29,009 nucleotides of DNA from Chloroflexota bacterium (GCA_021785115.1 JAJYGO010000365.1:1-29009), one strand, 5' to 3'. Shown: positions 17,162 through 24,950, numbered from the stretch's first letter. Numbers and translations: made by a program. Notes: generated from the sequence alone by a model not told the origin.

Positions 17162-18490
17162 TTGATCTCGCTCCCCATCCGCAACCTCGCCGCCACCCTC
17201 CGCCCCTGGGCGGAGTTCGGGGCGCGCCGCAACCGGCCCTTCGCGGCGATCGCCGGGTCGCAGGCCGTGCTGGCCGCGTTCGCCACCGACGCCCTGTTCG
17301 TCCCCTTCCTGCTGGTCCTGGGGGCGAGCCCGGCGTTCGTGACGGTCGTCGGCCTGCTGCCGGTGCTGGGCTCGGCGGCACAGGGCCTGATGCCGGCGGC
17401 GCTGCGACGGACCGACGGCAACCTTCGGGGGATCACCCTCACCCTGACGGCGCTGACCGAGACGCGCGGGATCTGGTTCGCGGCGGTCGCGGCGGGCGTG
17501 GCCCTGCACGCACTGCCCGACGGGGCAGCCATCGCCCTGATCGCGCTCATCGTGCTGGTCGCCAACTCGGGCGCGCTGGTCGCCGAGGCCACGCTGTACT
17601 CGTGGCTCGCCATCGTGCTGCCGGACGCCGAGCGCCGGGCGGTGACGCCCAGGATGATGGCCCTGACCGCCGGCGCCTCCGCCGTGATCCTGCTGCCGGC
17701 GGGCCTCCTACTCGAGGCCGCCGGGCCGGTCGTCGCGAGCTGGCTCTACGCGGCGTTCTTCGCGGCCGCGTTCCTCGCCTCGCTGCCGCTGGTCCGGACG
17801 GTCGCGCGCCTGCCGCGGCCGGGCCGGGTCACGATCCCATCGGCAGCTGCGGCGCCCGAGCCGACGCCCGCGCTGCGCTCGCTCCTCCGCGCCTCGACCT
17901 GGAACGCCGCCGGCGTCGGCCTCACGCCCTACCTCGGCGTGTACGCGGTGGCGGTCCTGGGCATGTCGCCCGGCTTCGCCGTGGTCCTGTCGGGGGTCTG
18001 GGCGACGGCGTCGCTGCTGACCTCGGCCGTGCTGGGCGCCGTCCTGGCCCAGGTGTCGTCGGCGTGGCTGCTGCGGGCCGCGTACGCGCTGCGGGGCATC
18101 GGCATGCTGCTGTGCCTGGCCGCGTTCCCCGGCAACGTCGCGGCCGGCGCCGTGCTGCTCGTCGGCGTCGCCGTCGGCGCCGCCGGCTACTCCGCCAGCG
18201 TGCTGGCGCAGACTGAGCGCCTGTTCCGCCTGACCGCGGGCCCGGCGCTGGTGGGCGCCCAGGCGGCCATGACGACCCGCAACGCGGCGGCGTTCACGGT
18301 CGGCGGGCTGCTGCTCTCCGGGGCGACCGTAGCAGGCGAGGGGATCGGCTTCCCGGCCTGGGCGGCCATGTTCGTCGCGGCCGCGCTGCCGCGGTTCGCG
18401 GCGGCCCGGAGCACGAAGGCGCCCGCGACGTGGCGGACCGCACCGTCGTCTGCAGCGCCTGTCCCGGGCCCGGTGACCGTCGCGGCCTGA
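17162..18490 (+). CDS. MFS transporter
   Basis: About 442 residues with around 11-12 hydrophobic helices (for example AVLAAFATDALFVPFLLVL, GVALHALPDGAAIALIALIV, AVILLPAGLLLEAAGPVVA). It is of the general major facilitator type without a motif that fixes the substrate; the short-chain cytoplasmic loop GRVTIPSAAAAPEPTP separates the two halves. The start is uncertain: TTG 17162 begins just before the first helix. ATG codons at 17030 and 17048 in the same frame would place an Arg/His-rich, non-membrane leader in front and would span the divergent promoter-like spot. The C-terminus is a Pro/Ala-rich tail. Confidence 0.72.
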   Translation: MISLPIRNLAATLRPWAEFGARRNRPFAAIAGSQAVLAAFATDALFVPFLLVLGASPAFVTVVGLLPVLGSAAQGLMPAALRRTDGNLRGITLTLTALTETRGIWFAAVAAGVALHALPDGAAIALIALIVLVANSGALVAEATLYSWLAIVLPDAERRAVTPRMMALTAGASAVILLPAGLLLEAAGPVVASWLYAAFFAAAFLASLPLVRTVARLPRPGRVTIPSAAAAPEPTPALRSLLRASTWNAAGVGLTPYLGVYAVAVLGMSPGFAVVLSGVWATASLLTSAVLGAVLAQVSSAWLLRAAYALRGIGMLLCLAAFPGNVAAGAVLLVGVAVGAAGYSASVLAQTERLFRLTAGPALVGAQAAMTTRNAAAFTVGGLLLSGATVAGEGIGFPAWAAMFVAAALPRFAAARSTKAPATWRTAPSSAAPVPGPVTVAA

Positions 18491-18643
18491 GGGGGCCAGC
18501 GGCCCGAGGTGGCCGGCTGCCCGAGGCGCTCGCGGCCTGACGCGCCAGCTGGCCGGGGGGCTCGCGACTGAAGCGCCCGCGGCCACGGCGGCCCGGGCGA
18601 GACGGGCAACATCGTTGTGCGCGCAAGAATCCGGGCACGCCAC

Positions 18644-18655
18644 TACGATGCGCGC
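18644..18655 (+). promoter_or_regulatory. -10-like hexamer of a probable leaderless gene
   Basis: TACGAT at 18644-18649 ends 7 nt before the ATG at 18656, leaving no room for a Shine-Dalgarno sequence. The spacing is the same as at both marR genes. Confidence 0.45.
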
Positions 18656-19096
18656 ATGACTTCCAACGATCCCCGCGCCGACCGCGACGCCTTCACCAAC
18701 GCCCTCATCGCCGACCACCGGGCCCACGGCGGCCGGATCACCTCCGGCCCGTTCGAGGGCCGCCCCGTCCTGCTCCTGCACACCGTGGGGGCGACGAGCG
18801 GGCAGCCGCGCATCGCGCCCGTCGTCTACAGCCGCGACGGCGACCGCTTCGTCATCATGGCCTCGAAGGGCGGGGCGCCCACCAACCCGGCCTGGTTCGC
18901 CAACCTCGTGGCCCATCCCGAGGTCACCGTGGAGGCCGAGGGCGAGACGTTCCGGGCGCGCGCGATCGTGGCGGAGGGCGCGGAGCGCGACCGCCTGTGG
19001 AACGCCCACGTGGCCCAGCACCCGGGCTTCGCCGACTACGAGCAGCGGACCGACCGCGTCATCCCCGCCGTCTCGCTGGAGCGGATCGAGCCCTAG
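18656..19096 (+). CDS. DDN-family F420H2-dependent nitroreductase/quinone reductase
   Basis: 146-residue split-barrel protein of the deazaflavin-dependent nitroreductase family. Conserved stretches include GRPVLLLHTVGATSGQPRIAPV (phosphate-binding part of the F420 site in this family), YSRDGDRFVIMASKGGAP and NPAWFANLVAHPEVTVE. Members reduce quinones or nitro compounds with F420H2; some bind other cofactors. The presence of a luciferase-like F420-type protein next door supports F420 use in this organism. It is probably leaderless and is convergent with that gene, 22 bp apart. Confidence 0.9.
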   Translation: MTSNDPRADRDAFTNALIADHRAHGGRITSGPFEGRPVLLLHTVGATSGQPRIAPVVYSRDGDRFVIMASKGGAPTNPAWFANLVAHPEVTVEAEGETFRARAIVAEGAERDRLWNAHVAQHPGFADYEQRTDRVIPAVSLERIEP

Positions 19097-19118
19097 GCCG
19101 GACCGCCGGCGCCGTGCC

Positions 19119-20069
19119 TCATCCCCGCTCGAGCAGCGGTTTCACCTGGCCGATGAACCGCTCCAGCGTCTCGGCGTCGTAGGGCGCCGGCTGCTCGCTG
19201 ATGATCGTTCGGAACCCCAGCTCGAGGTACGGCGCGAGGCGCTCCGCGGCCTGCTCGGGCGTGACGTTGAGGAACGTGACGTCGTCCTCGACATCGGACA
19301 TCGGCGTCCGGTTGTGGGCCATGGCGGCCCGCCACACGCCCTCGGCCTCGGCCGCCGAATCGCGGATCGTGAGCTTCACGCCCAGCGTGAACTCGATGTC
19401 GGCGACGTCTCGGCCCTCCGCCTCGCAGTGGCCGCGCAGGACGTCCACCTTGCGCCGGAGCGTCTCGACGGTGCCCATCGCGTTCCACAGGTCGGCGTGG
19501 CGGGCCACGGTGCGCAGCGTCTTCTTCTCGCCGGAGCCGCCGATCATGATCGGCAGGCGCGGCTGGACCGGCAGCGGGTGGACCTCCGCCGCCGAGAACC
19601 GGTAGCGGCCGCCGGGCAGCGAGGTCACCGCCTCGCCCGCGAGCATCGCCCTGAGGCCGGACACGGACTCCTCGAGCCAGTCGAGCCGCTGGCCGAAGCC
19701 GGCGCCGAAGTCGATCCCGAACGCGGTGTGCTCGGGCTCCATCCAGGCGCCCCCGATGCCCAGGGTCGCCCGGCCGCCGGAGATGTGGTCGAGCGTCGTC
19801 GCGGTCTTGGCCACCACGCCCGGGTTGCGGAACGTGTTGGCGCCCACGAGCAGGCCGAGCCGGAGGTGCTCGGTGGCCATCGCCGCGGCCGAGAGCGACG
19901 CCCAGCCCTCGAAGATCGGCTGGAGCGGGTCGCCGAAGATCGCGTAGAGGTGGTCCCACGCCCACAGGTGGTCGTAGCCCAGCTCGTCGATCCGCTTGAC
20001 CGCCTCGAGGTACGAGGGCCAGTCCGACGCCTGGTTCCAGAGCAGGATGCCGAGCTTGAGGTCGTTCAT
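19119..20069 (-). CDS. Luciferase-like (LLM) F420-dependent oxidoreductase
   Basis: 316-residue TIM-barrel protein of the bacterial luciferase-like family, F420-dependent branch. Visible features: an N-terminal strand LKLGILLWNQ, GYDHLWAWDHLYAIFGDP, then LRLGLLVGANTFRNPGVVAKTATTLDHISGGRATLGIGGAW, typical of the cofactor-binding core, and PIMIGGSGEKKTLR. A Shine-Dalgarno AAGGAG lies on the minus strand 8-9 nt before the ATG at 20069. The substrate is unknown. It follows the VOC gene by 32 bp on the same strand, so the two are probably cotranscribed. Confidence 0.92.
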   Translation of the reverse strand: MNDLKLGILLWNQASDWPSYLEAVKRIDELGYDHLWAWDHLYAIFGDPLQPIFEGWASLSAAAMATEHLRLGLLVGANTFRNPGVVAKTATTLDHISGGRATLGIGGAWMEPEHTAFGIDFGAGFGQRLDWLEESVSGLRAMLAGEAVTSLPGGRYRFSAAEVHPLPVQPRLPIMIGGSGEKKTLRTVARHADLWNAMGTVETLRRKVDVLRGHCEAEGRDVADIEFTLGVKLTIRDSAAEAEGVWRAAMAHNRTPMSDVEDDVTFLNVTPEQAAERLAPYLELGFRTIISEQPAPYDAETLERFIGQVKPLLERG

Positions 20070-20101
20070 GCGGCGGTCTCCTTGGGCGGGGTGGACGCGG
20101 G

Positions 20102-20476
20102 TCAGGGGGCGGTCGTGGTCTGCACCACGAGGCGGTTGCCGTCCGGGTCGCGGATGACCACCGAGCTGCCCCAGGCCTGGTTCCGGACCGGAGCGTCCAT
20201 GTCCACCCCGAGTGCCGCCAGGCGCGCGACCTCCGCATCCAGGTCGTCGGTCTCGAGCACCACGCCGGTGAGCGACCCGGCGGGCATCGACTCGAACCAG
20301 GTGACGAGCGTGATCGAGGTGTCGGCCCCCTTGGGGCGGACCTGCACCCAGCGCCGGCCGGGCCCCATCGGCATCTCGCGGACGAGCTCCATGCCAAGCG
20401 TGTTGACGTAGAAGTCGCGGGCGCGGTCCTGGTCGGCGACCGGTACGGAGAACAGCTGGACCCGGGTGATGCTCAT
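20102..20476 (-). CDS. VOC/glyoxalase-family protein
   Basis: 124 residues with the paired beta-alpha-beta-beta-beta modules of the vicinal oxygen chelate fold: VQLFSVPVADQDRARDFYVNTLGMELV, then LTGVVLETDDLDAEVARLAALGV and SSVVIRDPDGNRLVV. Such proteins include glyoxalases, dioxygenases and antibiotic-resistance proteins; the likely metal ligands are not clear enough to choose. TATCCT on the minus strand (20489-20484) ends 8 nt before the ATG, so the gene may be leaderless. It is followed by the LLM gene and is divergent from the DUF1992 gene. Confidence 0.88.
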   Translation of the reverse strand: MSITRVQLFSVPVADQDRARDFYVNTLGMELVREMPMGPGRRWVQVRPKGADTSITLVTWFESMPAGSLTGVVLETDDLDAEVARLAALGVDMDAPVRNQAWGSSVVIRDPDGNRLVVQTTTAP

Positions 20477-20526
20477 AGGCCCGAGGATACGCCGGGGCGC
20501 CGCCGGGGCAGGAGCGGGCGGGCGGG

Positions 20527-20620
20527 GCCGTCGCTCCGGAAGGCCTTGACGGCCCCAGCCGCGCCGCCGCTGCTTGACGGCGAGCGGCCGGGGTGCCGTC
20601 ACTTGACGGCGCTCGCCGTC
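20527..20620. promoter_or_regulatory. Three CTTGACGGC direct repeats and a palindrome in a divergent promoter region
   Basis: CTTGACGGC occurs at 20545, 20573 and 20602 (28 and 29 bp apart). The third copy is half of the palindrome GCCGTCACTTGACGGC (20595-20610; perfect 7-bp arms). More GCCGTC half-sites occur at 20527 and about 20615. TTGACG at 20603-20608 is also 17 bp before a weak -10, TGCAAT, of the DUF1992 gene. Confidence 0.5.
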
Positions 20621-20640
20621 CGGCGTGCAATGCTGTGGCC

Positions 20641-21129
20641 ATGCCCGATGCGCCCGATCCGAAGCGCCTCGTCCACCGTCGCGGCCCCGACGGCAGGATG
20701 GAGGTCGGCCCCGACTGGGAGACGCTGATCGAGCGCCAGATCCGCGAGGCGATGGAGGCGGGCAAGTTCGACAACCTCCCCCACCAGGGCGAGCGGCTGC
20801 CCAACGACGAGAACCCCTACGCCGGGGAGTGGGGCCTCGCGTTCCACGTGCTCAAGAACTACGGGGCGGCGCCTCCCTGGATCGAGGCCGACAAGGAGGT
20901 CCGCGGGCTGCTCGAGAAGCGGGACGCCATCCTCTCGCGCGCCGTCGCGGGGCCTGCGCCGGCGCCGTTCACCCGCCGCAGGGACCGCGCCGCGCTGGAA
21001 GACCTCGTGACCCGGCTGAACGCGGCGATCGCGCGGCTGAACGCCGAGGCCCCCACCGACCGGCAGCACCGGCGGTCGCTGGCGCTCGCAGAAGAGCTCG
21101 CCCGCTACGACGAGGCGTGCCGGCGCTGA
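20641..21129 (+). CDS. DUF1992 (DnaJ homologue subfamily C member 28 conserved) domain protein
   Basis: 162 residues. The DUF1992 core is clear: WETLIERQIREAMEAGKFDNLPHQGERL, then NPYAGEWGLAFHVLKNYGAAPPWIE (about 26-80). A C-terminal helical part, LEDLVTRLNAAIARLNAEAP, follows. Bacterial members are small, soluble and uncharacterised; eukaryotic relatives are DNAJC28-like. No J-domain is present here. The start at 20641 gives the family's usual N-terminus. Function unknown. Confidence 0.88.
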   Translation: MPDAPDPKRLVHRRGPDGRMEVGPDWETLIERQIREAMEAGKFDNLPHQGERLPNDENPYAGEWGLAFHVLKNYGAAPPWIEADKEVRGLLEKRDAILSRAVAGPAPAPFTRRRDRAALEDLVTRLNAAIARLNAEAPTDRQHRRSLALAEELARYDEACRR

Positions 21130-21183
21130 CCGCGTCGCCGCCCGGGCTCCCGTCGGCTGGGCGGCACGATCGCGCAGCGTCGC

Positions 21184-22398
21184 TCATGCCAGGGCGCCCG
21201 CGGACGCGTCCGGCGCGGCCGGGGAGGCCGCTTTCGGCCAGGCGCGGATGCCCAGGATGGCCCCGACCGGGGCCACCACCGCGGCCGCAGCAAGGACCGC
21301 TGCCACCGATCCCGTGGCCGCCACCAGCGGCAGGCCGGCCAGTGCCACCAGCAGCGTGCCGCCGGCCTGGCTGGCGAAGTGCAGCGCGGCGGACGCCGCG
21401 TGCTCGCCGGGCGCGGCCGCCGCCGAGATGGCCGCCAGCGACGGCAGGACCACCCACGCATACCCGGCGCCGAACAGCAGCCTGGCCGCGATCAGCAGCC
21501 CGGGCGTGGGCGCGAGCGCCGTGGTGAGGCCGGCGACGCCGAGCACGAGGCCGCCCGCGAGGAACATCCGCTGCCCGCCGTAGGCGCGCAGCAGCCACGG
21601 GAGGGACAGGAACGCCGGCAGCTCCACGAGGGTGCCCGCGGCGATGGCCAGGCCGATCTCCCAGCCGGTCCCGCCAACCTCGGCGACCCGCGGCCCGGTG
21701 AAGATCGCCGGGGCGTTGGACCCGCAGAACACCATCGCCAGGCCGACGAGGAACGAGCGGTTGCGCCGGACGCCGGCGACGATGCCGGCGACCAGGCCCG
21801 TCTCTCCGGGGACGGCGGCGCCGCGGCCCGTGAGGAACTCGCCGCGCAGCCGGGCCAGGAGGACGCCCGTCGCGAGCAGGCACAGCACCGTGCCCACGAC
21901 CCCGGGCGCCGCCCAGCGCAGCGCGGTGGCCGAGACCAGCACGCCGATCGCCACCACCACGACCATGTACATGCCGGAGGCCCCGACGCGCACCCGGGCG
22001 AATCGCGAGCGGTCGCCGTGCAGCCGGGCGAGCACCAGCGAGTCCGTCAGCGGGATGAAGGACGACGAGATGCCCGCCCAGGCGAGGTACGCGACGGCGA
22101 TCACGGCCACAGATCGGAAGGCGTGGGCGGCCGCGATCGGCGCCGCGACGAGGAACGCGACGGCCAGCACGCGGCGGCGGCCGTGGCGGTCGCCGAGGCG
22201 GCCCCAGGCCGGTGCGGTGAGCAGGGTGATGATCGCCGCGATGGCCGCCAGCGGCCCGAGCAGGGCGGGTGCCAGGCCCGCCTCGATCAGCAGCACCGTG
22301 GCGTAGGGCAGCACGGTGCCGTTGACCGACCCGCGGAGCAGCATGACCGCGAATGCGCGGAGCGTGACCAGCTCGAGGTTGTCGAGGTCGCGGCGCAT
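21184..22398 (-). CDS. MFS transporter
   Basis: 404 residues with about 12 membrane helices. The loop after helix 2, GRLGDRHGRRRVL (about 66-78), is the major facilitator motif A. Other helices such as FAVMLLRGSVNGTVLPYATVLLIEAG and GLLIAARLLFGAGYAWVVLP are typical. It lacks features that fix the substrate; distant similarity to sugar-efflux or nucleoside-type MFS proteins is possible. Start at ATG 22398 gives a short cytoplasmic N-terminus. An odd 13-bp palindrome, GGCACGACGTGCC, lies 36 bp upstream and may be an operator. It lies 133 bp downstream of gnd on the same strand. Confidence 0.85.
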   Translation of the reverse strand: MRRDLDNLELVTLRAFAVMLLRGSVNGTVLPYATVLLIEAGLAPALLGPLAAIAAIITLLTAPAWGRLGDRHGRRRVLAVAFLVAAPIAAAHAFRSVAVIAVAYLAWAGISSSFIPLTDSLVLARLHGDRSRFARVRVGASGMYMVVVVAIGVLVSATALRWAAPGVVGTVLCLLATGVLLARLRGEFLTGRGAAVPGETGLVAGIVAGVRRNRSFLVGLAMVFCGSNAPAIFTGPRVAEVGGTGWEIGLAIAAGTLVELPAFLSLPWLLRAYGGQRMFLAGGLVLGVAGLTTALAPTPGLLIAARLLFGAGYAWVVLPSLAAISAAAAPGEHAASAALHFASQAGGTLLVALAGLPLVAATGSVAAVLAAAAVVAPVGAILGIRAWPKAASPAAPDASAGALA

Positions 22399-22433
22399 CG
22401 TCCTCACCGTGCCCGTCTGCCGTGCGCGGCGCT

Positions 22434-22446
22434 GGCACGACGTGCC
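22434..22446. promoter_or_regulatory. 13-bp palindrome upstream of the MFS gene
   Basis: GGCACGACGTGCC has perfect 6-bp arms around a central A and sits 36 bp before the start of the minus-strand MFS gene, a possible operator site. Confidence 0.35.
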
Positions 22447-22531
22447 GCGGGCGGGCGCGTCCGCGACCGTGCCGGGGCTGGGCGGCGGCGGCCCGGAGGT
22501 GCTCCGCGTCGCCGTCCGCACCCGTCCGGCG

Positions 22532-23566
22532 CTACTTGGCCTCGGCGCCGTCCTTCTTGATCTCTGCGTGGCCCCCGAAGCCCCAGCGCATGGCGGACAG
22601 GACCTTGCTGCCGTAGGTCTCCTCGCCCCGCGAGGTGAAGCGCGAGTACAGCGCGGTGGTCAGCACCGGCGCCGGCGCGGAGGTCTCGATCGCCGCGATG
22701 CTGGTCCAGCGGCCCTCGCCCGAGTCGGAGACCGTGCCGCTGAAGCCGTCCAGGCCCGGGTCGGCGGCCATCGCCTGGGCGGTGAGGTCCAGCAGCCAGG
22801 ACGCGATGACGCTGCCGCGGCGCCAGACCTCGGCGACGGCGGGGATGTCCAGGTCGTACTGGTAGAGCTCGGGCTCCGCGAGCGGACTCGTCTCGGCGTT
22901 GACCTCGCGGCCCTCGGCGCCGGCGTTCGCGTGGCGCAGGATGTTGAACCCCTCCGCGTAGGCCGCCATGACGCCGTACTCGATGCCGTTGTGGACCATC
23001 TTGACGAAGTGGCCCGCGCCCGACGGCCCGCAGTGCAGGTAGCCCTCCTCGGCGCTGGTGGGCGTCCCGGTGCGCCCGGGAGTCCGCCCGGCGCTGCCGA
23101 CGCCCGGCGCCAGGGCCCGGAAGACCGGGTCGAGGGCGGCCACGGCCTCCTGCGGGCCGCCGATCATCAGGCAGTAGCCCCGCTCGAGGCCCCAGGTGCC
23201 CCCGCTCGTCCCGCAGTCCACGTAGTGGATGCCCCTGGGGGCCAGTTCCTTGGCGCGCCGGATGTCGTCCCGGTACCAGGAGTTGCCGCCGTCGATCACG
23301 ATGTCGCCGGGCGACAGGAGGGGCCCGAGCTCCGCGAGCGTCGCGTCCACCGACGCCGCCGGCACCATCACCCACAGCGCCCGCGGCGCGGGGAGCTGGG
23401 CCGCGAGCTCCTCGAGGGAGTGCGCCCCGGCGTCGATCGCGTCGCCGACCAGCCCGTCGACGGTCGCCGCGGTGCGCGCGTACCCGACCACCGTGTGCCC
23501 GTTGCGGCGCCACCGGCGCGCCATGTTGGCGCCCATCCGTCCAAGTCCGACCAGTCCGACGTGCAT
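22532..23566 (-). CDS. gnd: 6-phosphogluconate dehydrogenase, decarboxylating (short type)
   Basis: Oxidises 6-phosphogluconate to ribulose 5-phosphate and CO2 in the pentose phosphate pathway. The 344-residue protein is of the short, often NAD-preferring type. Its features are an N-terminal Rossmann motif GLVGLGRMGANMAR (about 4-17), IDGGNSWYRDDIRRAKE (about 91-107), DCGTSGGTWGLERG (about 117-130) and GAGHFVKMVHNGIEYG with catalytic K189 (about 183-198). Start at ATG 23566, with AGGAGG on the minus strand about 9 nt upstream, so this is a well-supported start. A 560-bp repeat-rich region lies upstream and holds candidate regulatory sites. Confidence 0.93.
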   Translation of the reverse strand: MHVGLVGLGRMGANMARRWRRNGHTVVGYARTAATVDGLVGDAIDAGAHSLEELAAQLPAPRALWVMVPAASVDATLAELGPLLSPGDIVIDGGNSWYRDDIRRAKELAPRGIHYVDCGTSGGTWGLERGYCLMIGGPQEAVAALDPVFRALAPGVGSAGRTPGRTGTPTSAEEGYLHCGPSGAGHFVKMVHNGIEYGVMAAYAEGFNILRHANAGAEGREVNAETSPLAEPELYQYDLDIPAVAEVWRRGSVIASWLLDLTAQAMAADPGLDGFSGTVSDSGEGRWTSIAAIETSAPAPVLTTALYSRFTSRGEETYGSKVLSAMRWGFGGHAEIKKDGAEAK

Positions 23567-23708
23567 TGCGTTCAGCCTCCTGCAGCGGGTCGCGTCCATG
23601 ATGCCCCGCATCGGCGATGGAGGCGTCGGGCCGCCGGCGTCCGGGCGTCCGGCGGTCGGGGCGCGAGCGGCGGACCGCGCCCGGGCGACCCGTGCCCTGG
23701 CGCGAAGG

Positions 23709-23850
23709 GTGCCCGGGCGAGTGGCGCTCTGGCCGGAGTGCGCCGGCGCGACCGGTGCCGGGCGCGAGTGGAGCCCGGGCGACCGGTGCCCGGGCGAGTG
23801 GCGCTCTGGCCGGAGTGCGCCGGCGCGAGCGGTGCCCGGGCGCGAGTGGA
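23709..23850. repeat. Direct duplication of about 64 bp
   Basis: Copies at 23709-23772 and 23786-23850, offset 77 bp, differ by one substitution and one inserted base. The second copy runs straight into the first palindromic site. Confidence 0.85.
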
Positions 23851-24008
23851 CTGCCAGTCCAGACTTCCGTGGCTCAAGAGCATCCGCGTGGACCCGCAGT
23901 CCAGCCGAGGACCGATGGCCGGCTGATTGGCGGCTCAGGGGTGGCGCGGGCTGGACTGGGGGGCCAATCGGCGACCGCCATTGGCGGAACGTCTGGACTG
24001 GCAGTCCA
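23847..24008. repeat. Four 15-bp TGGAC-type palindromic sites spaced 42, 63 and 42 bp
   Basis: Sites at 23847-23861 (TGGACTGCCAGTCCA), 23889-23903 (TGGACCCGCAGTCCA), 23952-23966 (TGGACTGGGGGGCCA) and 23994-24008 (TGGACTGGCAGTCCA). Sites 1 and 4 have perfect 7-bp arms; site 2 has 5-bp arms; site 3 is degenerate. Centre distances are 42, 63 and 42 bp, multiples of 21, so all would face the same side of the helix. Confidence 0.8.
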
Positions 24009-24018
24009 GCAGGTCGTC

Positions 24019-24096
24019 GGAGGCGCGAGCGCCGTCAAGGACGCGAGGGGGGGCCGAGCGGGGCCGGGGAGGCGCGAGCGCCGCCAAGGACGCGAG
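24019..24096. repeat. 29-bp direct repeat, two copies 49 bp apart
   Basis: Copies at 24019-24047 and 24068-24096 match at 28 of 29 positions. Each contains GGCGCGAGCGCC, a small palindromic hairpin. They lie 30 bp before the 3' end of the ABC permease gene. Confidence 0.85.
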
Positions 24097-24125
24097 GCGC
24101 GCCCGCTGGGGACGCTGCCGTCTCG

Positions 24126-24950
24126 CTACTGCGCGAGGCGAGGGTAGAGCCGGGACGCGATCGCGACCAGCACCACCACGGTCACGGCCAGGACGCTGAT
24201 GTCCAGCGCGATCGGGTAGGTGGACGGGCCGCCGTCGATCATCAGCGCCCGGAGCGCGTCCACCTGGTAGGTGAGCGGGTTGAGGTGCGCCAGCACCTGG
24301 AGCCAGCCCGGCATCATGGCGATGGGGTAGATGGCGCTGCTGGCGAAGAACAGCGGCATGGTGAGGATCTGGCCGATGCCCATGAACCGCTCCCGGGTGC
24401 GGACCAGGCAGGCCACGATCAGCGAGAACGTGGCGAAGCCGGCGGCGCCCAGCACCACCACCAGCGCGGCGCCGACCAGCGCCGGGATCTCCCAGCGCAG
24501 GTGGATCCCGACCAGCACGGCCACGATGTAGACGACGAACGTCTGGACCAGCGCCCGCAGGCCGCCCGCCACCGCCTTGCCGGTCACCAGCGCCTCGCGC
24601 GAGGCGGGGCTCACGAGGTACTTGTGGAGGACGCCGAGGTCGCGCTCCCAGATGACCGCGATGCCGAAGAAGATCGCGCTGAACAGGGCGCTCTGGGCGA
24701 GGACGCCGGGCGTGAGGAAGTCCATGTACGACAGGTTGCCGGTCGCGATCACCCGCGACTGGGCGATGACCTGGCCGAACACCAGCAGCCACAGGATCGG
24801 CTGGACGGCTCGGGTGAGGACCTCGGTGGGGTCGTGGGCGAGCTTGCGGATCTCCGCGTGCGCGACGGTCCAGGAGTCCAGCAGGAACCGGACCGGCGCG
24901 ACGGGCTCAGCCGAGGCGACGTGCGGTACGGCGCGTTCGAGCGACGTCAC
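24126..24950 (-). CDS. ABC-2 type exporter permease (DrrB-like)
   Basis: 274 residues with six hydrophobic segments in the ABC-2 layout: VQPILWLLVFGQVIAQSRV, MDFLTPGVLAQSALFSAIFFGIAVIWERDLG, LVSPASREALVTGKAVAGG, then IGQILTMPLFFASSAIYPIAMMPGW and ALDISVLAVTVVVLVAIA. The segment WERDLGVLHKYLVSPASR is typical of DrrB/NodJ-like permeases, which export antibiotics or lipids with a DrrA-like ATPase. Its start overlaps the ATPase gene by 44 bp, so they are cotranslated. The substrate is not evident. Control by the divergent MarR protein suggests efflux of the molecule that it senses. Confidence 0.9.
   Translation of the reverse strand: MTSLERAVPHVASAEPVAPVRFLLDSWTVAHAEIRKLAHDPTEVLTRAVQPILWLLVFGQVIAQSRVIATGNLSYMDFLTPGVLAQSALFSAIFFGIAVIWERDLGVLHKYLVSPASREALVTGKAVAGGLRALVQTFVVYIVAVLVGIHLRWEIPALVGAALVVVLGAAGFATFSLIVACLVRTRERFMGIGQILTMPLFFASSAIYPIAMMPGWLQVLAHLNPLTYQVDALRALMIDGGPSTYPIALDISVLAVTVVVLVAIASRLYPRLAQ

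Larger units (their letters stand above)
23567..24125. other. Non-coding repeat-rich island between the ABC exporter and gnd
   Basis: No convincing gene in these 559 bp: open frames exist on both strands but are Arg/Gly/Pro-rich, without a recognisable family. The stretch contains an approximately 64-bp duplication, four 15-bp palindromic sites in regular spacing, an inverted GCCAAT/ATTGGC pair at about 23963-23985, and two copies of a 29-bp GC-rich element. It is the upstream region of gnd and the downstream region of the ABC permease gene, both on the minus strand. Its composition suggests an intergenic repeat element or regulatory island. Confidence 0.55.

Noticed and set aside
18479..18552. 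Small partial repeat around CGCGGCCTGA after the MFS stop
   Set aside because: Short and imperfect in very GC-rich sequence; not distinguishable from chance.
23600..24125. Open frames on both strands in the repeat island, including a plus-strand frame running on to 24986
   Set aside because: Composition is repeat-driven (Arg/Gly/Pro), there is no start-site support, and the continuation is antisense to the ABC permease gene; a coding relic is not fully excluded.
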